From Shinella sp. SUS2 (GTDB taxonomy: Bacteria > Pseudomonadota > Alphaproteobacteria > Rhizobiales > Rhizobiaceae), in assembly GCF_001262505.1 (NCBI RefSeq), contig NZ_KQ410731.1, forward strand, positions 186,001-250,000: DNA of 64,000 bases. The letters are read 5' to 3'. The translations under genes were made by a program, and so were the position numbers. The notes under the pieces are model-generated. The model saw only the letters and a list, made by a program, of their open reading frames with translations. It was not told the origin of the DNA and did not search any database. This document shows, one piece after another, positions 34,369 through 43,034 of the stretch. How positions within the stretch are numbered: the stretch's first letter is position 1; every line of letters starts with the position of its first letter.

Positions 34369-35187
34369 ATGACGGCAACGGGCAGGGACGGTGCGGCGGC
34401 GGAGCCGGAATATGACGAGGCGGCGATCCGCTTCCTTGCGGTCCTCTGGGGCGAGGGCTATCTTTCGCCGGGCGGTTCGGCGGAGGTCGATCGCATCCTT
34501 TCTGGCGTCAATCTGAAGGGCCGGCGCATCCTCGATTTCGGTTGCGGTGCCGGCGGCATCGCGCTGCACATTGCCAGCACCTATGGCCCGGCCGAGGTCG
34601 TCGGCTACGACGTGGAGCAGCCGGTCATCGACCGGGCGCGGGTGGCCGCGGCCAAGGCGGGGCTTTCCGCGGTCGCGCGTTTCGCCTCCAGCCCGCCGGG
34701 CCGCCTGCCGTTCGACGACGGCGAATTCGACGTCGTCTTCTCCAAGGATGCGATGATCCACGTGCCGGACAAGGAAGCGCTGTTTTCTGAGCTTTTCCGT
34801 GTGCTCAAGCCGGGCGGCATCCTTGCGGCGTCCGACTGGCTGATTGGCCATGACGGTGAGCCGAGTGCCGATATTAAAGACTATATTGCCGCCGAAGGCC
34901 TCTCCTTCGGCATGGCCTCGCCACGTCGCTATCTTCTGGCGATGGCCGCCGCCGGCTTTTCCGAAGGGACGGTCGAAAGCCGCAATGCCTGGTATCGCGA
35001 CGTGGCGCGCGGTGAGCTGGAGCGCCTCAAAGGGCCGCTTCATGCCGAGGCGGTGGCGGCAGTGGGCGACGCCTATGTCGCGAAGAACATCCGCACCTGG
35101 ACGGCGATGCAGAAGGTTCTTGACAGCGGGGAGCATTGTCCGGCTCATCTGCGCGGCATCAAGCCGGCCGCGGGAGTTCGCCCGTGA
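34369..35187 (+). CDS. Class I SAM-dependent methyltransferase
   Basis: A 272-residue methyltransferase. Motif I is RILDFGCGAGGIALHIA (about residues 50-66), the acidic motif II VVGYDVEQPVID, and motif IV VVFSKDAMIHVPDKEALFSE with the following LKPGGILAASDW. The pattern is close to N-methyltransferases such as those acting on phosphoethanolamine, sarcosine or dimethylglycine. ATG 34369 is chosen; a GTG 12 bases upstream is an alternative because GGAGG elements precede both. It is the first gene of a rightward operon with the BetI-like repressor (GTGA overlap). A methyltransferase inside a demethylation cluster is unexpected and may act on a pathway amine. Confidence 0.85.
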   Translation: MTATGRDGAAAEPEYDEAAIRFLAVLWGEGYLSPGGSAEVDRILSGVNLKGRRILDFGCGAGGIALHIASTYGPAEVVGYDVEQPVIDRARVAAAKAGLSAVARFASSPPGRLPFDDGEFDVVFSKDAMIHVPDKEALFSELFRVLKPGGILAASDWLIGHDGEPSADIKDYIAAEGLSFGMASPRRYLLAMAAAGFSEGTVESRNAWYRDVARGELERLKGPLHAEAVAAVGDAYVAKNIRTWTAMQKVLDSGEHCPAHLRGIKPAAGVRP

Positions 35188-35894
35188 CCGTGACGATGCG
35201 CAATCCCAAAGGCAAGGTGGCGGTGAAGATGCGGGCAGGCGGGGCTGAACAGGGCTCGGGCGACGGCGAGAAGCGGGGACGCAAGGCCTCCAAGGAGACG
35301 CGGCGGCAGCAGCTCGTCGAGGCGACGATCGATTCGCTCGCCAAGCGCGGTTATTCCGACACGACGCTCGCGGATGTCGCCGACGGCGCCGGCCTTTCCC
35401 GCGGCATCGTCAACTTCCATTTCGAGAGCAAGGAAAACCTGCTCATCGCCACGCTGCAGTTCATGTCCGAGGAATATGCGGACCATTGGAACGCGGCGCT
35501 CGAAAAGGCCGGCCCGAGCGCGGCGAGCCGCATCTGGGCGCTTGTTCATGCGGATTTCGACCGGAAGATCTGTACAAAGCGCAAGCTTGCAGCCTGGTGC
35601 GCCTTCTGGGGCGAGGCCAAGTCGCGGCCGACCTACCAGGCGCTGTGCGGCGCGCGTGACGTGAAGTACCAGGAGACCGTGATCTCGCTCTGCGCCGCGT
35701 TAAAGGCGGAGGGCGGCTATGCCTATGAGCCGGAGCCGACCGCGCTGTCGCTCTGCGCCATGCTGGAGGGCCTGTGGCTGCGCCTGATGATGGGCGACGG
35801 CACCACGCGGGAAAAGGCGCTGGAGGCGGCGATCGCCTTCGTCGCCACGACCTTCCCGAAGCATCTCACCTTGCAAGGACCACAATCACAATAG
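35184..35894 (+). CDS. BetI-like TetR-family repressor
   Basis: A 236-residue regulator. The helix-turn-helix reads LVEATIDSLAKRGYSDTTLA, then DVADGAGLSRGIVNFHFESKENLL. The ligand domain has BetI hallmarks: KLAAWCAFWGEAKSRPTYQ and LCAMLEGLWLRLMMGDG, matching the AWLAFW and LIDGLWLR regions of BetI, the choline-sensing repressor. GTG 35184 overlaps the methyltransferase stop (GTGA); ATG 35196 is an alternative. The N-terminus is long and basic (about 30 extra residues). It probably binds the three TGAAyG-ww-CATTCA sites and responds to the quaternary or methylated amine being degraded. Confidence 0.9.
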   Translation: MTVTMRNPKGKVAVKMRAGGAEQGSGDGEKRGRKASKETRRQQLVEATIDSLAKRGYSDTTLADVADGAGLSRGIVNFHFESKENLLIATLQFMSEEYADHWNAALEKAGPSAASRIWALVHADFDRKICTKRKLAAWCAFWGEAKSRPTYQALCGARDVKYQETVISLCAALKAEGGYAYEPEPTALSLCAMLEGLWLRLMMGDGTTREKALEAAIAFVATTFPKHLTLQGPQSQ

Positions 35895-35922
35895 GGAACC
35901 CGGAACGGGGAAGGAGTATGGC

Positions 35923-37005
35923 ATGAAGACTGCACACACGGCCAAGCGCACCACAATGGCGGCACTCACCGCCTTCCTCGCCCTCGGAACCGCCCTCCCA
36001 GCCTTCGCCGCCGATACGCTCACCGTCTTCGACTGGTCCGGTTACGAGGACCCCGCCTTCCACCCCGCCTATACGGAAAAGCATGGCGGTTCGCCGGATT
36101 TTTCCTTCTTCGGCGACGAGGAAGAGGCCTTCCAGAAGCTGCGCTCCGGCTTCAAGGCCGATCTTGCGCATCCCTGCGCGCAGAGCATCGTGAAGTGGCG
36201 CGAGGCTGGGCTGCTGGAACCGCTCGACACGTCCAAGCTGGCTGCGTGGAACGATATCCTGCCGGCCTTCAAGGGCATGAAGAACCTGATGATGTCCGAG
36301 GACGGTACGGCCTGGTTCCTGCCCTTCGAATGGGGCAACACGGTGCTGACCTACCGCACCGACACGGTAAAGCCCGAGGAGATCGCCTCCCTCAAGGCCT
36401 TTGCCGATCCGAAGTTCAAGGATCGCGTGTCGATCGGCGACAATGTCGATGATGCCTATGCGCTGGCGGGCCTTGCCACGGGCCTCAAGGACCTGACCAC
36501 GATGACGGATGCACAGTTCGGGGAGGCCTCCGCCTTTCTGCGCGAGGTGCACAAGAACGTGCGGCTCTACTGGACCGACAACACCGATCTCAGCCAGGCG
36601 CTGGCGAGCGGGGAGGTCGATCTCGCCTGGGCGTGGAACGAGACGGCGACGACGCTGCAGGCCGACAGCCAGCCGGTCGCCATCAAGAAGGATACCAAGG
36701 AGGGGCTGTCCACCTGGGTCTGCGGCTATTCGCGGCTGAAGGGTGCGGAGGGCAGCCCTGACCTTGCCTATGACTACCTCAACGCCGTCACCGATCCCGG
36801 CGTTGCCGCCTATATGGTCGAAAGCTGGGGCTACGGCCATTCCAACGCCAAGGGCATGGCCGCGGTCGATCCGAAGATCCTCGCCGACAAGGGGTATGCG
36901 GATGTCGACGCCTTCGTCGCCAACACGCTGTTCCAGGCGCCGATCCCGACAGAGCTGCGGCAGAAGATGATCGCGGAATTCGAGAAGATCAAAGCGGGGT
37001 ATTGA
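35923..37005 (+). CDS. Polyamine-type ABC importer, periplasmic binding protein (PotD/PotF-like)
   Basis: A 360-residue periplasmic binding protein. The signal peptide is MKTAHTAKRTTMAALTAFLA followed by LPAFAADTL. The mature start LTVFDWSGYEDPAFHPAY matches the PotD pattern (LxVYxWxGY). Later FLPFEWGNTVLTYRTD and GEVDLAWAWNETATTL line the expected ligand cleft, with many Trp/Tyr that could form a cation-pi box for a quaternary amine. It follows the BetI gene by 28 bases, on the same transcript, and converges on the transporter's ATPase gene across a RIME-like repeat. Confidence 0.9.
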   Translation: MKTAHTAKRTTMAALTAFLALGTALPAFAADTLTVFDWSGYEDPAFHPAYTEKHGGSPDFSFFGDEEEAFQKLRSGFKADLAHPCAQSIVKWREAGLLEPLDTSKLAAWNDILPAFKGMKNLMMSEDGTAWFLPFEWGNTVLTYRTDTVKPEEIASLKAFADPKFKDRVSIGDNVDDAYALAGLATGLKDLTTMTDAQFGEASAFLREVHKNVRLYWTDNTDLSQALASGEVDLAWAWNETATTLQADSQPVAIKKDTKEGLSTWVCGYSRLKGAEGSPDLAYDYLNAVTDPGVAAYMVESWGYGHSNAKGMAAVDPKILADKGYADVDAFVANTLFQAPIPTELRQKMIAEFEKIKAGY

Positions 37006-37016
37006 GAGGGCAGCGG

Positions 37017-37164
37017 CCCCTCATCCCGCTGCCGCGACCTTCTCCCCGCAAGCGGGGAGAAGGAGGCTGTGGCGACCTCTTCACGTTGATCGAAGGAAAG
37101 CCCTGCAGCACGGTTCCTTCTCCCCGCTTGCGGGGAGAAGGTGGCCAGCAGGCCGGATGAGGGG
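37017..37164. repeat. RIME-like palindromic intergenic repeat, copy 1
   Basis: A 148-bp element is bounded by terminal inverted repeats CCCCTCATCC (37017-37026) and GGATGAGGGG (37155-37164). Inside are two perfect 12-bp stems, CCTTCTCCCCGC / GCGGGGAGAAGG, at 37038-37063 and 37116-37141. The layout matches the rhizobial intergenic mosaic elements (RIME). It fills the whole gap between two convergent genes and may double as a terminator. Confidence 0.8.
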
Positions 37165-37169
37165 CTAGG

Positions 37170-38279
37170 TCACACGCGCGTAACCGGCGGGTCTTCCGCC
37201 AGCAACACGAACGCCTCCGGATCGTAGGCCAGCCGGATCTCCGCGCCGACCGGCAGATCGTCCGCACCGAAATTGTTCGTCTCGACCAGCGAGAGCGGCT
37301 GTTCCAGTCCGTCGACGCCGACGGTCAGGTGGGTGACCTCGCCGAAATAGGCGCGGTTCTCGATGCGGCCGGCAAGCTCGTGCGGGGCGCGGTCGTCGTC
37401 CCACAGGAGCCGCAGCCGTTCCGGGCGGATACCGACGGTGACATGGCCGTTTGTGGCGGCAAAGCCCTGCGGCTTGTCGAGGTTGACGGCGCCGAAGCGG
37501 GCGGCATCGACGGAGACGGCGTTGCCCTGTTCTCCCAGCACCTTCGCTTTCAAAAAATTCATGCCGCCGAGGAAGTCGGCGACCTTGCGGGTGCGCGGGC
37601 GCTGGTAGATTTCCTTCGGGCCGGCGATCTGCGCGATGCGGCCGCCGAACATCACGGCGATGCGGTCCGACAACGCCAGCGCCTCGTACTGGTCGTGGGT
37701 GACGAGGATGAAGGTGATGCCGACAGCCTTCTGCAGCGTGCGCAGCTCCACCTGCATCTCCTCGCGCAGCTTCTTGTCGAGGGCGGAGAGCGGTTCGTCG
37801 AGCAGCAGCACCTTCGGCCGCATGACAAGCGCACGGGCAAGCGCGACGCGCTGGCGCTGGCCGCCGGAGAGTTCATGCGCCTTGCGCTGGCCGAGGCCCG
37901 CTAGGCGCACCTGGTCGAGCGCGTCGCCCACCCGCTTCTTTTCCTCCTGCGCCGAAAGCCGCAGTCGTTTCAGACCGTAGGCGACGTTTTCCGCGACGTC
38001 GAGATGGGGAAAGATCGCGTAGTTCTGGAAGACCATGTTGGTCGGGCGCTTGTTCGGCGGCAGTGCGAGGGAGGGTATTCCGTCGATGAAGATTTCTCCC
38101 GCCGTCGGTGTCTCGAAGCCGGCGATGGAGCGCAGGAGCGTGGTCTTGCCGCAGCCGGACGGCCCGAGCAGCGAGAAGAACTCGCCTTCGCCGATGGTGA
38201 GCGAGACGTCGTCGAGCGCCTTGTAGATGCCGTAGTACTTGGACACGTTGGCGATTTCGATCATCGGGCGGTCGGCCAT
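37170..38279 (-). CDS. Polyamine-type ABC importer, ATP-binding protein (PotA-like)
   Basis: A 369-residue ATPase with Walker A GPSGCGKTT, Q-loop FQNYAIFPHLD, signature [19 protein letters not shown], Walker B VLLLDEPLSALD and H-loop FILVTHDQYEA. The C-terminal TOBE domain (about residues 285-369) is complete. The start at ATG 38279 gives MADRPMIEIANVSKYYG. It is the last gene of the leftward permease operon, 15 bp after the PotC-like gene, and converges with the binding-protein gene. Confidence 0.94.
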   Translation of the reverse strand: MADRPMIEIANVSKYYGIYKALDDVSLTIGEGEFFSLLGPSGCGKTTLLRSIAGFETPTAGEIFIDGIPSLALPPNKRPTNMVFQNYAIFPHLDVAENVAYGLKRLRLSAQEEKKRVGDALDQVRLAGLGQRKAHELSGGQRQRVALARALVMRPKVLLLDEPLSALDKKLREEMQVELRTLQKAVGITFILVTHDQYEALALSDRIAVMFGGRIAQIAGPKEIYQRPRTRKVADFLGGMNFLKAKVLGEQGNAVSVDAARFGAVNLDKPQGFAATNGHVTVGIRPERLRLLWDDDRAPHELAGRIENRAYFGEVTHLTVGVDGLEQPLSLVETNNFGADDLPVGAEIRLAYDPEAFVLLAEDPPVTRV

Positions 38280-38294
38280 GGCGGACTTCTCCTC

Positions 38295-39119
38295 TCAGGG
38301 CAGCGTGAAGGCCATCTGCGTGCGGCGTTCGGCCCGGCGGCGCAGGATTTCGGCAAGGGTGAGCATGAGGATGGAGGCGACGAGCATGACGGTGCCGAGC
38401 GCCAGCACGCCCGGCAGCTTCGCCGCAAAGCGCAATTGCCCCCAGATATAGACCGGAAGCGTCGGTTCGGTGCCCGACAGGAAGAAGGCGAGGATGAACT
38501 CGTCGAGCGAGATGGTGAAGGTGACGAGCAGGCTGGAGACGATAGCCGGCGCGACGACCGGCAACGTGACGCGCAGGAATGTGCCGATGGCGGTCTCGCC
38601 GAGGTCGTAGGAGGCCTCCTCCAGGCTGCGATCGAACCCCTCGAAGCCGGAGACGAGCACCGCCATGGCGTAGGGCACGCAGAACACCGTCTGGCCAAGG
38701 ATGACCGTGATCAGCGACAGTTGCACGCCCATTGCGAGCACGATCATCAGGAGAGAGACGGCGACGATGATCTCCGGCAGGAAGAGCGGCGCCATGATGA
38801 GGCCGGCCGCAGCCCTCTGGCCGCGAAAACGGTAGCGCGTGATGGCGCGGGCGGCGCAGATGCCGAGAACGGTGGAGAGCAGCGAGACGGAGACGCCGAC
38901 GACGAGGCTGTTCCAGGCCGCTTCCAGCATGACCGAATTGCCGGCCAGCGAGGCGTACCACTTGGTGGTGAAGCCGGCGAGCGGGAAGGTGGTGGTGGCT
39001 GCGTTGTTGAAGGAGAAGACCGGCAGCAGCAGGATCGGCAGATAGAGAAAAAGGAAATAGAGCGCGACATAGGCCGGCAGGAACGGAAGAACGCGCAGGC
39101 GCTGCGTGAGGAGGTTCAT
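38295..39119 (-). CDS. Polyamine-type ABC importer, permease (PotC-like)
   Basis: A 274-residue inner-membrane permease with six hydrophobic segments, e.g. LPAYVALYFLFLYLPILLLP and VSLLMIVLAMGVQLSLITVI. The ATPase-contacting EAA loop is RSLEEASYDLGETAIGTFLR. The start at ATG 39119 overlaps the stop of the PotB-like gene by four bases, and GAGG lies just upstream. Its frame is open far past this ATG but that part is antisense-like sequence inside the neighbouring permease. Confidence 0.93.
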   Translation of the reverse strand: MNLLTQRLRVLPFLPAYVALYFLFLYLPILLLPVFSFNNAATTTFPLAGFTTKWYASLAGNSVMLEAAWNSLVVGVSVSLLSTVLGICAARAITRYRFRGQRAAAGLIMAPLFLPEIIVAVSLLMIVLAMGVQLSLITVILGQTVFCVPYAMAVLVSGFEGFDRSLEEASYDLGETAIGTFLRVTLPVVAPAIVSSLLVTFTISLDEFILAFFLSGTEPTLPVYIWGQLRFAAKLPGVLALGTVMLVASILMLTLAEILRRRAERRTQMAFTLP

Positions 39120-40033
39120 CTGATCCTCCTGACGGCGAATTTCAGCGCCAGCACGACGGCCGCCGCCGTGAGCGAGACGAGCACCATGGTCGTGACGGAG
39201 AGAGCGGCGCCGAGCGGCCAGTTGGCGGCCTTGCCGAACTGCGCCTGGATGGCGGTTGCGATCATCACGCCGTCCTTGCCGCCGACGAGGCGCGGCGTGA
39301 CATAGTCGCCGACGGTCGGGATCATCACGATCAGGAAGGCGGAGATGATGCCGGGCAGCGAGAGCGGCAGGGTGATGCGCAGAAAGGCCCTGAAACGGCT
39401 GTCGCCGAGATCGCGAGCCGCCTCGATCAGCGTGCGGTCGATCTTCTGCAGCGAAACGTAGATCGGCAGGATGGCGAAGGCGGCCCAGCTGTGCACCAGC
39501 GTGATGACGACGGCGTTGGAATTGTAGACGAGCGAGGTCAGCGGCTTGTCGATGAGGCCCATCGAGATGAGGCCGGTGTTCAAGACGCCGCCATAGCCGA
39601 GGATGACCTTCCACGACATGACGCGCAAAAGGTAGCTGGTCCAGCAGGGCACGGTGACGAGGAACAGCCAGAGGTTCTTGTGTACCCCGCCATGGAAGGA
39701 GATGAACCAGGCAATCGGATAGGAGAAGACGACGGTGACGATGCTGACCGTCAGCGAGATCCAGAGCGAGCGGACGAAGAGGTCGCGGTAGATCGGCTCG
39801 GTGAGGGCCTGGCGGTAGTTCTCCAGCGTGAAGGTGCGGTCGATGTCGAGATAGTTCTGGGTCCAGAAACTGTAGGCGATGACGATGAGGACCGGGAGGA
39901 AGAGCAGCGCCAGCGCATAGAGGAAGGTCGGGGAGATCAGTGCGAGGCCGCGGGCCTCTTCGCTGCGCATCCAGACCTTGCGCCTCCCGGGGGAGGGTGT
40001 GTCGGCAAGCGGGCCGAACGCCGCCGCCGTCAT
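39116..40033 (-). CDS. Polyamine-type ABC importer, permease (PotB-like)
   Basis: A 305-residue permease, first gene of the leftward transporter operon. ATG 40033 (MTAAAFGPLADTPSPGRRKV) has GGGAG nine bases upstream and is preferred to an upstream TTG. Hydrophobic segments include LALISPTFLYALALLFLPVL and VTVVFSYPIAWFISFHGG; the EAA loop is RTLIEAARDLGDSRFRAFLR. The promoter region upstream contains the BetI-type operator B, shared with the divergent aminotransferase gene. Confidence 0.93.
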   Translation of the reverse strand: MTAAAFGPLADTPSPGRRKVWMRSEEARGLALISPTFLYALALLFLPVLIVIAYSFWTQNYLDIDRTFTLENYRQALTEPIYRDLFVRSLWISLTVSIVTVVFSYPIAWFISFHGGVHKNLWLFLVTVPCWTSYLLRVMSWKVILGYGGVLNTGLISMGLIDKPLTSLVYNSNAVVITLVHSWAAFAILPIYVSLQKIDRTLIEAARDLGDSRFRAFLRITLPLSLPGIISAFLIVMIPTVGDYVTPRLVGGKDGVMIATAIQAQFGKAANWPLGAALSVTTMVLVSLTAAAVVLALKFAVRRIR

Positions 40034-40203
40034 CGGCCACAACTCCCGCCGCGACAACTTTCATAGAGCGTGAGATTTCCCGTTCCCATGCGCTTGCGCC
40101 TTTTCGGCCTCTGCGTGCTGCTTTTCGGGCACGCTGCTGTTCCCTGATTGACAGCATGCGCTGAAATCCCCGTTGAAATCAAGCCCTGGTTCTGCAATAT
40201 TGA

Positions 40204-40219
40204 TTGAACGAACATTCAA
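40204..40219. promoter_or_regulatory. BetI-type operator, site B
   Basis: TTGAACGAACATTCAA shares the TGAAyG-ww-CATTCA core with sites A and C. It is embedded in a longer imperfect dyad (TATTGA at 40199-40204, TCAATA at 40217-40222). It sits in the 261-bp gap between the divergent permease operon and the aminotransferase gene. Confidence 0.7.
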
Positions 40220-40294
40220 TATGATTGAGAAAGGTAAGATCTTTCATATTGTTGGTCTGGTATTCTTCTTGGGAAATAATCGATGGAGAGGGGC

Positions 40295-41719
40295 ATGGCG
40301 GCAATTCCGAAGACGGTGAACGAGGACCGGTGTGCCGACGAGGCGACTGGTGACGCGCTTACCCGGCTGGCCGAGCGCCACCTGGTGCAGCCCTGGCCGG
40401 TTTCCGGCTCCATCGGCGCGGAGGCGCGCGGGCGCATCGAGGCGGGCGAGGGCATCTATGTCACCGACGCCGCCGGCCGCCGCCTGATCGACGGGCCTGC
40501 CGGCATGTGGTGCGTCAATGCCGGGCATCGCAACAGGCTGCTGGCCGACGTCATGGCCACGCAGGCCATGGAGCTTTCCTACAATTCGCCCTGGTACACG
40601 ACCAACGCGCCATCCGCCGTGCTCTCCGCGCGCCTTGCGCAACACGCGCCCGACAGGGTTGACCATGTCTTCTACACGACCGGCGGCTCGTCCGCGGTCG
40701 AGACGGCGCTGCGCTTCATGCAGTTTGCCAACAATGTGAAGGGTCGGCCGGAGAAGAAGCTGATCGTCTCGCGCCAGGGCGGCTATCACGGCTCGACATA
40801 CCTCTCCGCCTCGCTCAACGGCCGGCCGCGCGACCACGACTGGATGGACAGCGCTGCCGATCTCGTCGTCAAGCTCTCCTGCCCGGATCCGTTCCGCCGG
40901 CCGGAGGGCATGAGCGTCGAGGCTTTTTGCGATTTCCTTGTCGAGGAGTTCCGCGCGGTCATCGAGGAGAAGGGGGCGGAGCATATCGGCGCCTTCATCG
41001 CCGAGCCGGTCATGGCGTCCGGCGGCGTCATCGTGCCGCCCGATGGCTACCTCAAGCGCATGCACGCGCTCTGCCGCGCCAACGACATCCTCTTTATCGC
41101 CGACGAGGTGGTGACGGCTTTCGGCCGCCTCGGCCATGTCTTCGCCGCGCAGGACGTTTTCGGCATCGACCCGGACATGATCACCTTCGCCAAGGGGGTG
41201 ACGTCGGGATATTTCCCGCTTGGCGGGGTGATGATCGCCGGGCGCCTCTTCGAAGAACTGCGCCGCTCGAACCATTCGGAGGCGATGTTCGCGCATGGGT
41301 TGACCTATTCCAGTCATCCGGTCGGCTGCGCGGTGGCGCTGAAGAACCTCGACATCCTGGAGGACGGGCTGCTCGACCATGCGCGCGCCGTTACCGCTCA
41401 TTTCCAGGCGAGCCTGAAGGCGCTGGAGGACCTGCCGCTGGTCGGGGAGGTGCGCGGTCTCGGGTTGATGGCCTGTGTGGAATGCGTCGCCGACCGTGTC
41501 AGCAAGAACCCGCTGACGCTCGACCTGGAGGTCGGCAAGCGTATCGACCGGCATTGCCAGGAACTGGGCCTGCTGGTGCGCCCGCTCATCAACATGTGTG
41601 TGATGTCGCCGCCGCTCACCATCTCCACCGCCCAGATCGACGACATGACGGCGATCCTGCGCAAGGGGATCGAGCTGACGATGGACGATCTCGTCCGCGA
41701 AGGCCTTTGGCGGGGCTGA
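40295..41719 (+). CDS. Class III PLP-dependent aminotransferase (omega-amine type)
   Basis: A 474-residue aminotransferase of the putrescine/GABA/beta-alanine-pyruvate class, transferring a terminal amino group to a keto acid. PLP motifs: YTTGGSSAVETALRF (phosphate loop), ILFIADEVVTAFGRLG (Asp at about residue 270), and MITFAKGVTSGYFPLGG with the Schiff-base Lys at about residue 300. GGAGAGGGGC precedes ATG 40295; ATG 40283 is an alternative. It is a single gene ended by a strong terminator. In the proposed pathway it would act on a demethylated primary amine. Confidence 0.92.
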   Translation: MAAIPKTVNEDRCADEATGDALTRLAERHLVQPWPVSGSIGAEARGRIEAGEGIYVTDAAGRRLIDGPAGMWCVNAGHRNRLLADVMATQAMELSYNSPWYTTNAPSAVLSARLAQHAPDRVDHVFYTTGGSSAVETALRFMQFANNVKGRPEKKLIVSRQGGYHGSTYLSASLNGRPRDHDWMDSAADLVVKLSCPDPFRRPEGMSVEAFCDFLVEEFRAVIEEKGAEHIGAFIAEPVMASGGVIVPPDGYLKRMHALCRANDILFIADEVVTAFGRLGHVFAAQDVFGIDPDMITFAKGVTSGYFPLGGVMIAGRLFEELRRSNHSEAMFAHGLTYSSHPVGCAVALKNLDILEDGLLDHARAVTAHFQASLKALEDLPLVGEVRGLGLMACVECVADRVSKNPLTLDLEVGKRIDRHCQELGLLVRPLINMCVMSPPLTISTAQIDDMTAILRKGIELTMDDLVREGLWRG

Positions 41720-41768
41720 TCCGTCAGTTAACAGATGTGCGCGGCGACATTCCCCGCCTCGCACGCTT

Positions 41769-41797
41769 GAGGCCCGCGCAAGCGGGCCTCCCTTTTT
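41769..41797 (+). terminator. Intrinsic terminator after the aminotransferase gene
   Basis: A perfect 9-bp stem GAGGCCCGC / GCGGGCCTC (41769-41777, 41782-41790) with a GCAA loop is followed by CC and TTTTT. It is a canonical plus-strand terminator, placed in the gap before the convergent oxygenase gene. Confidence 0.9.
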
Positions 41798-41815
41798 CTC
41801 GCCGGATGCCCGTGG

Positions 41816-43015
41816 TCAGCGGCCTTCGGCGAGCCCGGCATTGGCGCCAGCCATATCCTTCTCCTCCGGCGCGTCCTTCAGCGTCATCACCGGCACCACC
41901 TTGCGCAGATGGTCGTGGTGGGTGCGCACGCCATATTCGAGGTCGGAGAGGTAGAAGCCGGCGAAGGCGTTGGAGGTCATCGCCTCGTTCGACCAGACGG
42001 TGAGCTGCACATCCTCGGCCTGGGTATCACGGTCGATGCGGAAGGCGAGGTAGCGGGCAAGGCGATGGGCACGCTCCTCCTGCCTGTAACGGTAGATGCC
42101 GCCACGCAGCAGCGTCTTGCCGACGCCGAGCGGAAACTCCTGGTAGAACTGCACGGTTTCCGGCGTGACGGCAATGACGGCGTTGGGGAACAGGCCGAAA
42201 TAGATCCATGCCTTGCGCAGCCGCTCCGGCAGCGCATGGTTTTCCGGCGAGATCTTCACATAGTTGCGCACGCTCCAGCGCCGGCCGGCATGCGGGTTGT
42301 AGGTGGCGAAGGAGCGGCAGAGGCCATCGACGAAGGGTTCGTCATAGTAGGTCGAGCCATAGAGGTCCTGCAGGGCGGGATGCGCCATCGCAACATGGTA
42401 GCCCTCGTTGTCGACATCGCGCACGGACTTCCAGTTGACCGGCGTTTCCTGCGTCCAGATGGCGCCGGCAGGGATCATCTCACCGGTGCGGTAATGCGCC
42501 AGCTCCGCTTCAAAAGGTTTCATCAGCGCGGCGACGGACGGCTGCGGGCCGGGCGCGAAGCGGATGAAGACGAAACTCTGCCAGATCTCGTATTCCAGCG
42601 CCTTCAGCGCGAATTCGTTCTTGTCGAGCGGCGGGAAGCTGCGGGGGCGGGCGGCGCCGCGCAGCGTGCCGTCGAGATTGTAGACCCAGCCGTGGAAGGG
42701 ACAGACGAGCGCGTTGCGGCAGCTGCCCTTCTCGTCGGCGACGAGGCGCGAGCCGCGATGGCGGCAGATGTTGTGGAAGGCGCGCACCGCGCCGTCCTGC
42801 CCGCGCAGGATCAGCGCCCGTTCGCCGACGACGTCCATGGCGAGATAGTTGCCGGGCTCGGGAATGTCGGAGACGTGGCAGGCGATCTGCCAGTGTTCGC
42901 GGAAGACGTGCTGCCGCTCGAGTTCGAGGAGGGCAGGGCTGTGATAACACCAACCGGGAAGTCCGCTTCTGTCCCAGTCGTTCGGAACGTTGATATCGCG
43001 GATCATCTCGTTCAT
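41816..43015 (-). CDS. Rieske-type oxygenase alpha subunit, quaternary-amine class
   Basis: A 399-residue terminal oxygenase. The Rieske [2Fe-2S] cluster ligands are Cys84, His86, Cys105 and His108 (CRHRGSRLV ... CPFHGW). The catalytic-iron site is NWKSVRDVDNEGYHVAMAH with His207 and His212. The residue three before His207, which bridges to the Rieske cluster in the next subunit, is Glu204 instead of the common Asp. The same change is known in carnitine monooxygenase CntA. Expected chemistry is oxidative N-demethylation or C-N cleavage. No reductase partner is encoded in the window. It is monocistronic, with BetI-type operator C in its promoter. Confidence 0.9.
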   Translation of the reverse strand: MNEMIRDINVPNDWDRSGLPGWCYHSPALLELERQHVFREHWQIACHVSDIPEPGNYLAMDVVGERALILRGQDGAVRAFHNICRHRGSRLVADEKGSCRNALVCPFHGWVYNLDGTLRGAARPRSFPPLDKNEFALKALEYEIWQSFVFIRFAPGPQPSVAALMKPFEAELAHYRTGEMIPAGAIWTQETPVNWKSVRDVDNEGYHVAMAHPALQDLYGSTYYDEPFVDGLCRSFATYNPHAGRRWSVRNYVKISPENHALPERLRKAWIYFGLFPNAVIAVTPETVQFYQEFPLGVGKTLLRGGIYRYRQEERAHRLARYLAFRIDRDTQAEDVQLTVWSNEAMTSNAFAGFYLSDLEYGVRTHHDHLRKVVPVMTLKDAPEEKDMAGANAGLAEGR

Positions 43016-43034
43016 GTCACTCCCCTATATTTTG

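Noticed and set aside
38295..40157. A single 620-residue permease fusion
   Set aside because: Only the last 274 residues are permease-like. The rest is an out-of-frame reading of the PotB-like gene, which is intact in another frame with a normal four-base overlap.
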